Shown here: positions 57,413 through 64,000 of the stretch, in pieces
Layout of the letters: each line of letters starts with the position of its first letter
Position numbering within the stretch: the first letter of the stretch is position 1
From: Gordonia heveisoli
GTDB lineage: Bacteria > Actinomycetota > Actinomycetes > Mycobacteriales > Mycobacteriaceae
Length of the DNA stretch: 64,000 nt
Direction: 5' to 3'
Assembly: GCF_030315745.1 (NCBI RefSeq)
Contig: NZ_JASXSH010000019.1
Span: 1 to 64,000, forward strand
The notes under the pieces: model-generated
Databases searched by the model: none
What the model saw: the letters and a program-made list of their open reading frames with translations, nothing else
What the model was told of the DNA's origin: nothing
Position numbers and translations under genes: made by a program

Positions 57413-57781
57413 TCAACCATTCGCGATGGCCCGTTGCACCAACGTGACGATCATTTCGTCGTCGATACCCAACTCACGCAGGGCTTTTACATGTTCGACG
57501 GTGGCCAGTTGGGCTGAGTCGAGGGTCGCCGATCGACCGGACCGAACGAAGGATCCACTGCGACCGCGGGTTTCGATGAACCCGGCGGACTCCAGTTCTC
57601 GATAGCTTCGTGCGACGGTATTGGCCGCAAGTCCCAGGTCGACGGCGAGCGATCGCACCGTCGGCAGGCGTTCGCCGACCAGCAGCTCACCGCCGGTGAT
57701 CAGATCGACGATCTGCGAACGTACCTGATCGTAGGGTGATCCGACCGCGGGGTCGATGTGCAGCTTGTCTGCCAGCGTCAT
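57413..57781 (-). CDS. GntR family regulator, YtrA type
   Basis: A 122-residue short GntR regulator. Residues about 10-80 are the winged helix (PYDQVRSQIVDLITGGELLVGERLPTVRSLA, LGLAANTVARSYRELESAGFI). The about 40-residue C-terminus is too short for a ligand domain, as in YtrA members, which usually control transporters. The ATG at 57781 is chosen over an upstream extension that would overlap arcA. It sits 13 bp after arcA and 32 bp before the BCCT gene, so it may control this run. Confidence 0.85.
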   Translation of the reverse strand: MTLADKLHIDPAVGSPYDQVRSQIVDLITGGELLVGERLPTVRSLAVDLGLAANTVARSYRELESAGFIETRGRSGSFVRSGRSATLDSAQLATVEHVKALRELGIDDEMIVTLVQRAIANG

Positions 57782-57794
57782 GAGAAGTACCGCC

Positions 57795-59015
57795 TCACAA
57801 ATCGTCTCGCGCCACCGGGCACGACATGCAGCGCGGCCCACCGCGGCCCGAACCGAGTTCGCGACCTTCGATCTCGATCACCTCGATACCCGAATCGACA
57901 AGGCGCCGATTGGTTTCCACGTTTCGGTTATAGGAAACGACCACGCCGGGGGAAAGGGCGAGGGTGTTGTTGCCGTCGTCCCACTGTTCCCGTTCGGCGG
58001 TGATCGGATCGAGGCCGGTGTCGATGACCCGCAGCTTCGCGATTCCCATCGCGTCGGCCGCGGCCTCGACGAAGGGCCGGGCGGCGGTCACGGTGACACC
58101 GGAGTCGGTCTTGGCGAGGGTGAACGCCGACAACTGGTCACGAAGATTGGGGTACATCACCACGGCGTCGGTATCGACCATGGTGCAGACCGTGTCGAGG
58201 TGCATGAACGCGCGCTGCTGCTCGATCGGCACGGCCAGCACGGTGTGGGCGAGTTCGTCGGCGAACAGGCTGCGCGCCAAGGCTTCCGCTCCCGCCGGGG
58301 TGGTCCGTTCCCCCACACCCACCGCCACCACACCGGGGGCCAGCAGGAGTACATCCCCACCTTCGACGGGCGCGACCTGCGATTCGTAGGCGCGGCGGGC
58401 TCCGTGGAATCGCGGGTGGTGGGCGTAGATCAGATCGGTCAGGGACGTCTCGCGCACGCGAGCGGGCAAGGCCAACGAGGTGATGGCGAACCGTGGCCCG
58501 ATCCAGAACGAACTGTCCCTGGTGAACATCAGGTTCGGGAGCGGTTCGATCGCGAATTCGGGACCGTGGTGCATCTGCCGCACCAGCGACGCGGCACCCT
58601 CGCTGACCGGCAGTTCGTCGAAGGTCATGCCTGCGGTGAGGATGTGTGCGAGATCGGTGGCCGGCAGGGCGCGCAGATATCCGGCGAGATCCTCGGCAAG
58701 GTGATGCCCGAGGCGGCGCGCACTGACCGCCGCGGATATGCCCTGGATGCGTGCCGCGCCGCTGTGCTCGATGGTCTCGGTGAGCAGTTCGCCGAGCAAC
58801 AGCACCTCGACACCACGCGCGGTGAGGATCTCGGCGAAGGCGTCGTGTTCCTCCTGCGCGCGGGCCACCCACGGCAGACCGTCGAAGAGCAGTTGGTCGT
58901 TGTTGCGCGGGGTCAGTCGGCTGAGTTCGGCGCCTGGACGGTGCAGCAGCACGGCACGCAGTCGGCCGACCTCCGAATTCGCACCGAGTGCGTGATCACC
59001 CGCTTCTCCGGTCAT
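57795..59015 (-). CDS. arcA: arginine deiminase
   Basis: A 406-residue guanidino-group-modifying enzyme that converts arginine to citrulline and ammonia. [21 protein letters not shown] and [21 protein letters not shown] are family motifs, and the nucleophile Cys396 lies in [10 protein letters not shown]. The ATG at 59015 is supported by TACCGT 6 nt upstream. In M. tuberculosis Rv1001 is arcA next to pmt; here two genes lie between. No arcB or arcC is near, so the pathway is not complete in this window. Confidence 0.94.
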   Translation of the reverse strand: MTGEAGDHALGANSEVGRLRAVLLHRPGAELSRLTPRNNDQLLFDGLPWVARAQEEHDAFAEILTARGVEVLLLGELLTETIEHSGAARIQGISAAVSARRLGHHLAEDLAGYLRALPATDLAHILTAGMTFDELPVSEGAASLVRQMHHGPEFAIEPLPNLMFTRDSSFWIGPRFAITSLALPARVRETSLTDLIYAHHPRFHGARRAYESQVAPVEGGDVLLLAPGVVAVGVGERTTPAGAEALARSLFADELAHTVLAVPIEQQRAFMHLDTVCTMVDTDAVVMYPNLRDQLSAFTLAKTDSGVTVTAARPFVEAAADAMGIAKLRVIDTGLDPITAEREQWDDGNNTLALSPGVVVSYNRNVETNRRLVDSGIEVIEIEGRELGSGRGGPRCMSCPVARDDL

Positions 59016-59021
59016 GCCACA

Positions 59022-59027
59022 ACGGTA
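59022..59027 (-). promoter_or_regulatory. -10 element of arcA, leaderless
   Basis: TACCGT on the minus strand ends 6 nt before the ATG at 59015. Confidence 0.5.
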
Positions 59028-59115
59028 ATTCGTCGTCGCCGGTCCCACATTTCAAATCGCCGTGTGTTCAGACGATGCGCTCGTCGCCGCTTCGTCCGGC
59101 CCATACCGTCGGCCG

Positions 59116-60357
59116 TCACCGGTCCGGCGTCGGCGTCGGCGTGGTGGCGTGCATGATCGGCCCGTCACCGACGACCGCGGGTGCTGTCTCCCGCGCGAAC
59201 ACCCACATCAGCAGTGCCGCGGCGGCCACCGCACCGGTCACCACGAAGGCCGGTCCGAAACCCACCTGGTCGGCGATGAACCCGACCATCACCGGGCCGG
59301 TGATCGCTCCCAGATCGGAGGACATGCCGAAGGCGGCCAGGGCCGAACCGCCCTGCTGACGGTTGCCGAGCACGTCGGCCAGCGCCGCCTGGTGGGTGGG
59401 CGCGAACAACCCTGACCCGGCTCCCGCCAGCGCCGACAGCGCCAGCGCCACAGCCAGGTTCGGCGCGAAACCCAGACCGGCGGTGGCCCCGGCCATCAAC
59501 GCCAGTCCGGGTAGCATGATCGGGCGGCGCCCGTACCGATCGGAGAGTCGGCCCGCCAGCAGAATGGCCACCACGTTGCCCGCCGCATAGATCGCGAGCA
59601 CCACACCCGCCATCCCGGCGCTCGCCCCCAGGCCGCCGTTGCCGACGCTCTCGGTGACGAACAGCGGCACAACCGCCACCCGTACTCCCATCGATGCCCA
59701 TCCCTGGGTGAAATTCGACGCGATGATGGCGCGGTAGGCGCTGTCGGACAACGCGGTCCGCAGTCCGATGACCCCGTGGGCCGCCCCAGCGGCGGCCTCC
59801 GGTGCACTCACCTCGCGCAGTTGGGTGGCAACCACCACCGACGCGATGACCAGTGCGATGGCGTAGACCACGAACGGCATACGCAGGCCGAAACCGACCA
59901 GTGCGGCACCGATCAGCGGACCGGTGATATTGCCGATGAGGAAGCCCGCCGAGAAGAAGCCGGACACGCGCCCGCGAATATCGGTGGGCGCCATTCGAAT
60001 CAGCAGCGCCATCGCGGAGATCGTGAACATCGTCGAGCCGACACCGCCGGCCGCCCGGAACACCAGCAGCTGCCAATAGGCGTGGGCGAAGGCGCATGCG
60101 AAGGTGCTCGCCGCGACGATGAGCAGTCCGATCAGGTAGATGCGGCGCTCGCCGAAGATGGTGACCAGCCGGCCGGTGGCCGGTGCGAACATCAGCCGCA
60201 TGACCGCGAAGGCCGACACCACCACGGTGGCCGCCGTCAGCGAGACGTCGAAGCTACGGGCGAAGGCCGGTAGCGCGGGAGCGATGAGTCCGTAGCCGAG
60301 TGCGATGACGACATTGGCCGACAGCAGCACCCAGATGCCGCGGGGAATGGCTTTCAC
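59116..60357 (-). CDS. MFS transporter
   Basis: A 413-residue major facilitator with 12 predicted membrane segments. The loop 2-3 region FAPATGRLVTIFGERRIYLIG and the second-half LLAGRLSDRYGRRPIMLPG carry the A-like MFS motifs. It resembles drug-proton antiporters of the DHA1 group. The GTG start overlaps the patatin gene stop by 4 bp (GTGA), so it is the second gene of a coupled pair. Substrate unknown. Confidence 0.9.
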   Translation of the reverse strand: MKAIPRGIWVLLSANVVIALGYGLIAPALPAFARSFDVSLTAATVVVSAFAVMRLMFAPATGRLVTIFGERRIYLIGLLIVAASTFACAFAHAYWQLLVFRAAGGVGSTMFTISAMALLIRMAPTDIRGRVSGFFSAGFLIGNITGPLIGAALVGFGLRMPFVVYAIALVIASVVVATQLREVSAPEAAAGAAHGVIGLRTALSDSAYRAIIASNFTQGWASMGVRVAVVPLFVTESVGNGGLGASAGMAGVVLAIYAAGNVVAILLAGRLSDRYGRRPIMLPGLALMAGATAGLGFAPNLAVALALSALAGAGSGLFAPTHQAALADVLGNRQQGGSALAAFGMSSDLGAITGPVMVGFIADQVGFGPAFVVTGAVAAAALLMWVFARETAPAVVGDGPIMHATTPTPTPDR

Positions 60358-61343
60358 GGCGTCTCGGGCAGGTTGTCGAGCACGCGGACGGTGCGCGCAC
60401 GGCCGAGTTCGATCATCTCGGTCGCCTTGTGGAAGTCCAAGGTCCGCGCTTGCGACCGTGGTATCCGGATCAGCACATCCGGCGGGTACCCGGCGATCTG
60501 GTAGCGGGTGAGCGCCTCGGACATGATGTCCAGTGACCGGGTGAGCACCTCGATCCGTCCCATCCGGATCGCATCCTCGGGATGGGTTGCCGGGGCGGGT
60601 TCACCGGTCGGATGCTCCGCCGTGGTCTCCGTCGCCGACTGGATGGCCGCGGTGTCGGTCTCGGCGGGCAGCAGCCCGAACCGGTCGCGCATCGACCGCA
60701 CGAAGTCCGCGTCGAGAAGTGGGGCCACATTGCGGCGCAGCAGCCCTTTCGCCTTGGGTGCCCGGGTGGCGCCGTCACCGGGTCCGCCGTCGGAGGCCAG
60801 CACCACGCCGATCGTGACGTCGCTGGGTACGGCCGATGTCGGCGCGACGGGCAGCGGATCGAGGATGCCACCGTCGCCCAGCAGCTGTCCCTGGTACTCG
60901 TGCGGCCGGATGACGCCGGGAATGGAGATCGACGCGCGGATCGCATCGACGAGGCTGCCGCGCTGGAACCACACCGCACGGCCGACGGTCAGGTCGGTCG
61001 CGACCGCGGTGAACGGCACCGGGAGATCCTCGATCCGGGTGTCCCCGAGAATGTCGCGTACGCGGGCGAGTACCCGCTCGGCTCCGATCAGTCCGCCCGA
61101 CTTCGACAGCGACACGTCCATCAGCCGCACCACATCCCGCTGAGTCAGACCTGTCACCCAGTCGCTGAACTCGTCGAGTTTGCCCGCGCAGTACAGCCCG
61201 CCGACCAGCGCGCCCATCGATGACCCGGCCACGGCGACCGTCTCGTAGCCGCGCGCCTCTAGTTCGCCGATCACCCCGATATGCGCGTAGCCGCGCGCTC
61301 CCCCACTCCCCAGGGCGAGCGCCACTCGCGTCGGTCGTGCCAT
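60354..61343 (-). CDS. patatin-like phospholipase (RssA type)
   Basis: A 329-residue Ser-Asp dyad hydrolase. The oxyanion loop is GSGGARGYAHIGVI, the nucleophile Ser lies in AGSSMGALVGG and the acid Asp in LLGDGGILDPLP. It is probably cytosolic or membrane-associated. The C-terminus (about 230-329) is variable. The ATG is supported by TAGTGT 6 nt upstream. It is co-transcribed with the MFS gene. A lipid substrate is likely, but which one is not known. Confidence 0.9.
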   Translation of the reverse strand: MARPTRVALALGSGGARGYAHIGVIGELEARGYETVAVAGSSMGALVGGLYCAGKLDEFSDWVTGLTQRDVVRLMDVSLSKSGGLIGAERVLARVRDILGDTRIEDLPVPFTAVATDLTVGRAVWFQRGSLVDAIRASISIPGVIRPHEYQGQLLGDGGILDPLPVAPTSAVPSDVTIGVVLASDGGPGDGATRAPKAKGLLRRNVAPLLDADFVRSMRDRFGLLPAETDTAAIQSATETTAEHPTGEPAPATHPEDAIRMGRIEVLTRSLDIMSEALTRYQIAGYPPDVLIRIPRSQARTLDFHKATEMIELGRARTVRVLDNLPETP

Positions 61344-61349
61344 GACACA

Positions 61350-61355
61350 ACACTA
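61350..61355 (-). promoter_or_regulatory. -10 element of the patatin gene, leaderless
   Basis: TAGTGT on the minus strand ends 6 nt before the ATG at 61343. Confidence 0.5.
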
Positions 61356-61414
61356 TCGATCACCGCGAGCGGTGCGGCGGGCCCATCGTCGGGCAGCCGT
61401 ATCCGCGGCGAGCG

Positions 61415-61864
61415 TCAGTCGTCGGTCATCAGCCGACGAGGCCCCGGACCGAGTTTGTTCAGCTCGTCGCCGGGATTGAGCAGGTGACAGTCGCCGAGCG
61501 ACAGGCATCCGCAACCGACACAGGATCCGATCATGTCGCGCATGTTCTCCAGCAGTGCGATCCGGTGGTTGATGTCGGCGATCCACCGGGTGGACGCCGC
61601 CTCCCACATCGCCTGCGACGGCGACTCGTGATCGCCGAGTTCGGCGAGGACCTCCGCGATCACCGCCAGCGGGATCCCGGCTGCCTGCGACGCGCGCACG
61701 AAGGCGACACGTCGCAGCATCGCGCGGTGATACCGACGTTGATTGCCCGCGGTCCGCCGCGAGAAGATCAGTCCCTGCTCCTCGTAGAACCGCACCGCCG
61801 ACGGTGCGATACCGGCCCGAATGGCCAGCTCACCGACCGTGAGTTCGAGCTTCCTGCCGGGCAT
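61415..61864 (-). CDS. soxR: redox-sensing regulator SoxR
   Basis: A 149-residue MerR-family protein with a [2Fe-2S] cluster. The winged helix is LTVGELAIRAGIAPSAVRFYEEQGLI, with NQRRYHRAMLRRVAFV following. The coiled coil leads to the cluster motif CVGCGCLSLGDC (C-x2-C-x-C-x5-C). In actinobacteria SoxR senses redox-active compounds rather than superoxide as such. The ATG at 61864 is supported by TACGAT 6 nt upstream. A 26-bp repeat array lies just upstream. The nearby MFS gene could be a target, but no SoxR box was recognised. Confidence 0.94.
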   Translation of the reverse strand: MPGRKLELTVGELAIRAGIAPSAVRFYEEQGLIFSRRTAGNQRRYHRAMLRRVAFVRASQAAGIPLAVIAEVLAELGDHESPSQAMWEAASTRWIADINHRIALLENMRDMIGSCVGCGCLSLGDCHLLNPGDELNKLGPGPRRLMTDD

Positions 61865-61870
61865 GACCCC

Positions 61871-61876
61871 ATCGTA
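61871..61876 (-). promoter_or_regulatory. -10 element of soxR, leaderless
   Basis: TACGAT on the minus strand ends 6 nt before the ATG at 61864. Confidence 0.55.
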
Positions 61877-61885
61877 GGTCCCGGT

Positions 61886-61954
61886 GTCGGGCAGCGCCCG
61901 CCAGTCCCGACGTCGGGCAGCGCCCGCCAGTCCCGACGTCGGGCACCGCCCGCT
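61886..61954. repeat. 26-bp tandem repeat upstream of soxR, about 2.6 units
   Basis: Two exact 26-bp units at 61886-61911 and 61912-61937 and a partial, diverged third follow one another. Each unit starts GTCGGGC and ends CCCGAC, so each junction makes the perfect 12-bp palindrome CCCGACGTCGGG (61906-61917 and 61932-61943). The array begins 22 bp upstream of the soxR start. Confidence 0.9.
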
Positions 61955-61978
61955 CCGCTCGACCGGTGAGCCCACCGC

Positions 61979-62842
61979 TCAGGCGCGGACGACCATTACC
62001 GGGGTATGTGCCTGATGCATGATCCGCTGGCTGGTCGATCCGAGGAGCAGCCCCTTGAACCCACCCCGTCCGCGGCTCCCGACCACGATCAGCTGGGCAT
62101 CATCACCGGCCGCGTCGAGGATGGCCTTGGCCGGTTCCTCGGGCAACACATGGCGTTCGACCACCACGTCGGGGTAGTTCTCGGCATAGCCGGCCATCCG
62201 TTCGGCGACCGCTTCCACCGCATCCTGTGACATCCGGTCGACCTCCTCGCGGTCGATGCCGTAGCCGTGCAGCGCGTCGACATCGAGTGGGGTCCAGGTG
62301 TGCACCGCGATCAGCCTGGTGTTGCGCAGTGCGGCCTGGCGATACGCCTCGGCGACGGCGGCATCGCTGACCGGCGAGTCGTCGACGCCGACGACGACCG
62401 GGCCATCCGCGCTTCCCTCACCGGTCACGACGACGACCCGTCCATGCGAGTGTGCGGCGACCGTGGTGCTGACCGACCCGAGGAACAATCCTTTGACGCT
62501 CCCGAGCCCACGGGTGCCCAGCACGATGGCCGATGCGTCCTTGCCGAGCTCAAGGAGTGCGCGCGCCGCATCGCCGTCGACGATCGAGGTTTCCAGCGCC
62601 ACATCCGGAGCGGCCTCCTTGGCCACCGTCGCGGCGGCGTGCACCGCATCGGAGGCATCCTGGCGGATCGCGTCGATGACATCCTGCGGGATGATCAATC
62701 CGGGAGCGTAATCACTTGTGCTGGCGTCATATACACCGACGATCTTGAGGCCGACCCCTTCGACCTGCGCCGCACCGGCAGCCCATCGCACCGCACTGGT
62801 CGACGCTTCCGATCCATCCACACCGACGAGAATCGCGTTCAT
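61979..62842 (-). CDS. universal stress protein, two UspA domains
   Basis: A 287-residue tandem UspA protein. Each half has the ATP-binding glycine motif: GTRGLGSVKGLFLGSVS in the first and GSRGRGGFKGLLLGSTS in the second, with VGVDGSEAS and VGVDDSPVS at the domain starts. This layout is the common mycobacterial form (such as Rv2005c, Rv2623). The ATG at 62842 has GAAGGG and AGGAG sites upstream; a much longer open frame upstream is unlike any Usp and is rejected. Probably induced under stress or low oxygen. Confidence 0.93.
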   Translation of the reverse strand: MNAILVGVDGSEASTSAVRWAAGAAQVEGVGLKIVGVYDASTSDYAPGLIIPQDVIDAIRQDASDAVHAAATVAKEAAPDVALETSIVDGDAARALLELGKDASAIVLGTRGLGSVKGLFLGSVSTTVAAHSHGRVVVVTGEGSADGPVVVGVDDSPVSDAAVAEAYRQAALRNTRLIAVHTWTPLDVDALHGYGIDREEVDRMSQDAVEAVAERMAGYAENYPDVVVERHVLPEEPAKAILDAAGDDAQLIVVGSRGRGGFKGLLLGSTSQRIMHQAHTPVMVVRA

Positions 62843-63043
62843 TCGCCCTTCACCTCTCCTGCACATCGGATGACACCACGGCGCGACACCGACAGTCGTG
62901 CCGCCACTTTCATCCTGCTCGTATCGCCACTCCGAGGCAATGAGCAGAAAGTCCTGCTCGCGCAGAACATTTTCGCCGCGTTCCCGCCATGGTAGGCGTG
63001 TGTAGGCTGGTGGGGAGGGCATTCGAAGGTCAGGACGGAGGCG

Positions 63044-63334
63044 ATGAGCACAACTCCTGACGATTTCCGGCAGGTCGCAATTCATGTGGCGATCTCCGTG
63101 GGTTTCACCTTGGGTGTTGTAATAGTCGCCATCGCGTCGGCCGCGCCACTGAGTACGGCGCTGATCGCCGCGGCCCCGATCGTCGCGCTCATCGGCGCGC
63201 TGTCGATCCTGGTCCGCACCTACCGGGTGTGGCGCGCCGGCGGTGCGTGGCAGGTCTGGCAGGGCGGCGCCTGGTTCCTGCTCACCTTCTTCGTCATGAT
63301 CATGTTCGGCGCCGCACCCGCACTCATGACCTGA
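63044..63334 (+). CDS. small membrane protein of unknown function
   Basis: A 96-residue protein with three hydrophobic segments (about residues 12-33, 38-57 and 76-93). No family was recognised. A Trp/Gly-rich loop (RVWRAGGAWQVWQGGAW) separates segments two and three. The ATG follows GGACGGAGG. It is divergent from the universal stress gene across 201 bp and is followed after 127 bp by the pseudokinase gene. Function unknown. Confidence 0.7.
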   Translation: MSTTPDDFRQVAIHVAISVGFTLGVVIVAIASAAPLSTALIAAAPIVALIGALSILVRTYRVWRAGGAWQVWQGGAWFLLTFFVMIMFGAAPALMT

Positions 63335-63461
63335 CCGCTGCCACTCGACGCCGCTCGACGGGTGGGGCTGTTCCAACCCCGGGTCCCCATGCCCGCGCAC
63401 CGGTAGACTGCTTCACACGCGGGGGCGGATCAGATCGGGTCGATGCGGAAGTGAGCCGGAT

Positions 63462-64000
63462 GTGACAGGTACCGCCCCACCTCCGAGTGCCGGGCCGCCC
63501 GCTATCCCGCCCGCCATCCTGGCTCCCGGCGCGTTGCCACCGGGCACGACGATCGCCGGTCACCGGATCGATGTGGTGCTGCGCTCCGACGACCTCGGGA
63601 TCACCTATCGCGCCACCCATCCCGCATATCCCGCACAACCGCTCGCACTGACCGTGATCGGCGCACCCTACGCCACCGATCCCGCCTTTCGTGGTCGGCT
63701 GCGGTCGGCCCTCACCGCCCTGGGCGGCATCGGAGATGACCGAATCGCCCCGGTCCTCGGTCACGGGGTCGTACCTGCGGCCGGAGCCGACCGACCCACT
63801 GGATCCGATGTGTCGTCGTGCTGGATCGCCACCCGTCATCCGCAGGCACCGACGGCGGCGGATGTGGCGCGCCGGAATCGTGGAATCCTCGATCCCGCTG
63901 TCGCCGTGCGCATCATCTCCGGTGCCGCCGACCGGCTCGACCATGCTCATCGACGAGGCATTCTGCACGGCAGCGTGTCTCCCGCGGTGATCACCGACGT
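63462..64000 (+). CDS. protein-kinase-like protein, probable pseudokinase, cut by window end
   Basis: An open frame of 179 codons running off the right edge from GTG 63462. A Pro-rich start (residues 1-30) leads into a kinase-like N-lobe (TIAGHRIDVVLRSDDLGITYRA) and helix E plus catalytic loop (LDHAHRRGILHGSVSPAVIT). Key residues are replaced: the beta-3 lysine position of ALKV is Thr64 in LALTV, the glycine loop is degenerate, and HRD-x-KP reads HGSVSP (169-174), lacking the catalytic Asp. So the fold is kept but catalysis is unlikely. The C-terminal part, including any membrane segment, is outside the window. Confidence 0.72.
   Translation, partial: MTGTAPPPSAGPPAIPPAILAPGALPPGTTIAGHRIDVVLRSDDLGITYRATHPAYPAQPLALTVIGAPYATDPAFRGRLRSALTALGGIGDDRIAPVLGHGVVPAAGADRPTGSDVSSCWIATRHPQAPTAADVARRNRGILDPAVAVRIISGAADRLDHAHRRGILHGSVSPAVITD

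Noticed and set aside
62843-63043. DosR-type box upstream of the universal stress gene
   Set aside because: Only a loose half-site resembling GGACTTT was seen on the minus strand. No full palindrome of the DosR consensus was found.
62843-63400. 186-codon upstream extension of the universal stress protein
   Set aside because: The extension is unlike any Usp, crosses the divergent promoter region and lies opposite the small membrane gene. The ATG at 62842 with its ribosome site gives a normal tandem UspA protein.

Overview
The window reads as chromosome of a high-GC (roughly two-thirds G+C by eye) mycolic-acid actinomycete of the order Mycobacteriales, most plausibly Gordonia or a close relative. 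The evidence is a complete mce lipid-import cluster (two YrbE plus six Mce proteins), a resuscitation-promoting factor of RpfB type, an actinobacterial LexA box in front of a 13E12/DUF222 HNH gene, and a gene order that matches the Mycobacterium tuberculosis Rv1015c-Rv1001 block (rplY, pth, ispE, ksgA, rpfB, tatD, metS, pabB, rsmI, pmt, arcA). The genus is inference. No tRNA, rRNA, CRISPR array, transposase or integrase was seen. The first 55 bases are pure C/G homopolymer runs and look like a contig-end artefact.

Layout. 0.1-11.2 kb: arsC-like and epoxide-hydrolase-like genes, rplY-pth, two fabH-type ketosynthases 3 kb apart flanking a DrrAB-type ABC exporter and a DUF805 protein, prfC, a lipoprotein and a 3-hydroxyisobutyryl-CoA hydrolase. 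11.2-19.7 kb: an ABC-F ribosome-protection-type gene with a structured, uORF-bearing leader, thiolase and acyl-CoA dehydrogenase, an SGNH esterase, a second ABC-F (Uup type) and a secreted lipase. 19.8-23.9 kb, minus strand: tatD-rpfB-ksgA-ispE. 24-37.2 kb: phzF, then one plus-strand run yrbEA-yrbEB-mceABCDEF-mam-two DUF2236 proteins-GntR regulator. 37.2-42.5 kb: HAD phosphatase/mutase and GH65 phosphorylase, then a Ser/Thr kinase with an RCC1-like external sensor. 42.7-47.6 kb: SOS-type HNH gene, esterase/TetR divergent pair, HEAT protein plus MerR-HEAT fusion. 47.6-55.7 kb: metG-pabB, a glycosyltransferase, a 490-bp gene-free stretch, a GAF regulator, rsmI/pmt divergent pair. 55.7-64 kb: arcA-gntR-BCCT carrier, patatin-MFS, soxR, a universal stress protein, a small membrane protein, and the start of a probable pseudokinase that runs off the window.

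How the parts work together. The mce run should build one envelope-spanning lipid importer, with its own candidate operator-containing promoter at 24913-24941 and a GntR/FCD regulator at its end. The two DUF2236 oxidase-like proteins inside the run suggest that the imported lipid is oxidised. Relative to M. tuberculosis, about 24 kb (23.95-47.64 kb) lies between tatD and metG, so this stretch is the accessory part of the window.

Two patterns cross gene boundaries. First, ten start codons sit exactly 6 nt downstream of a TANNNT hexamer, which predicts leaderless mRNAs. Second, at least five short tandem duplications (13-54 bp) lie at gene ends or in gaps; at two loci the duplicated unit includes the stop codon of the gene.
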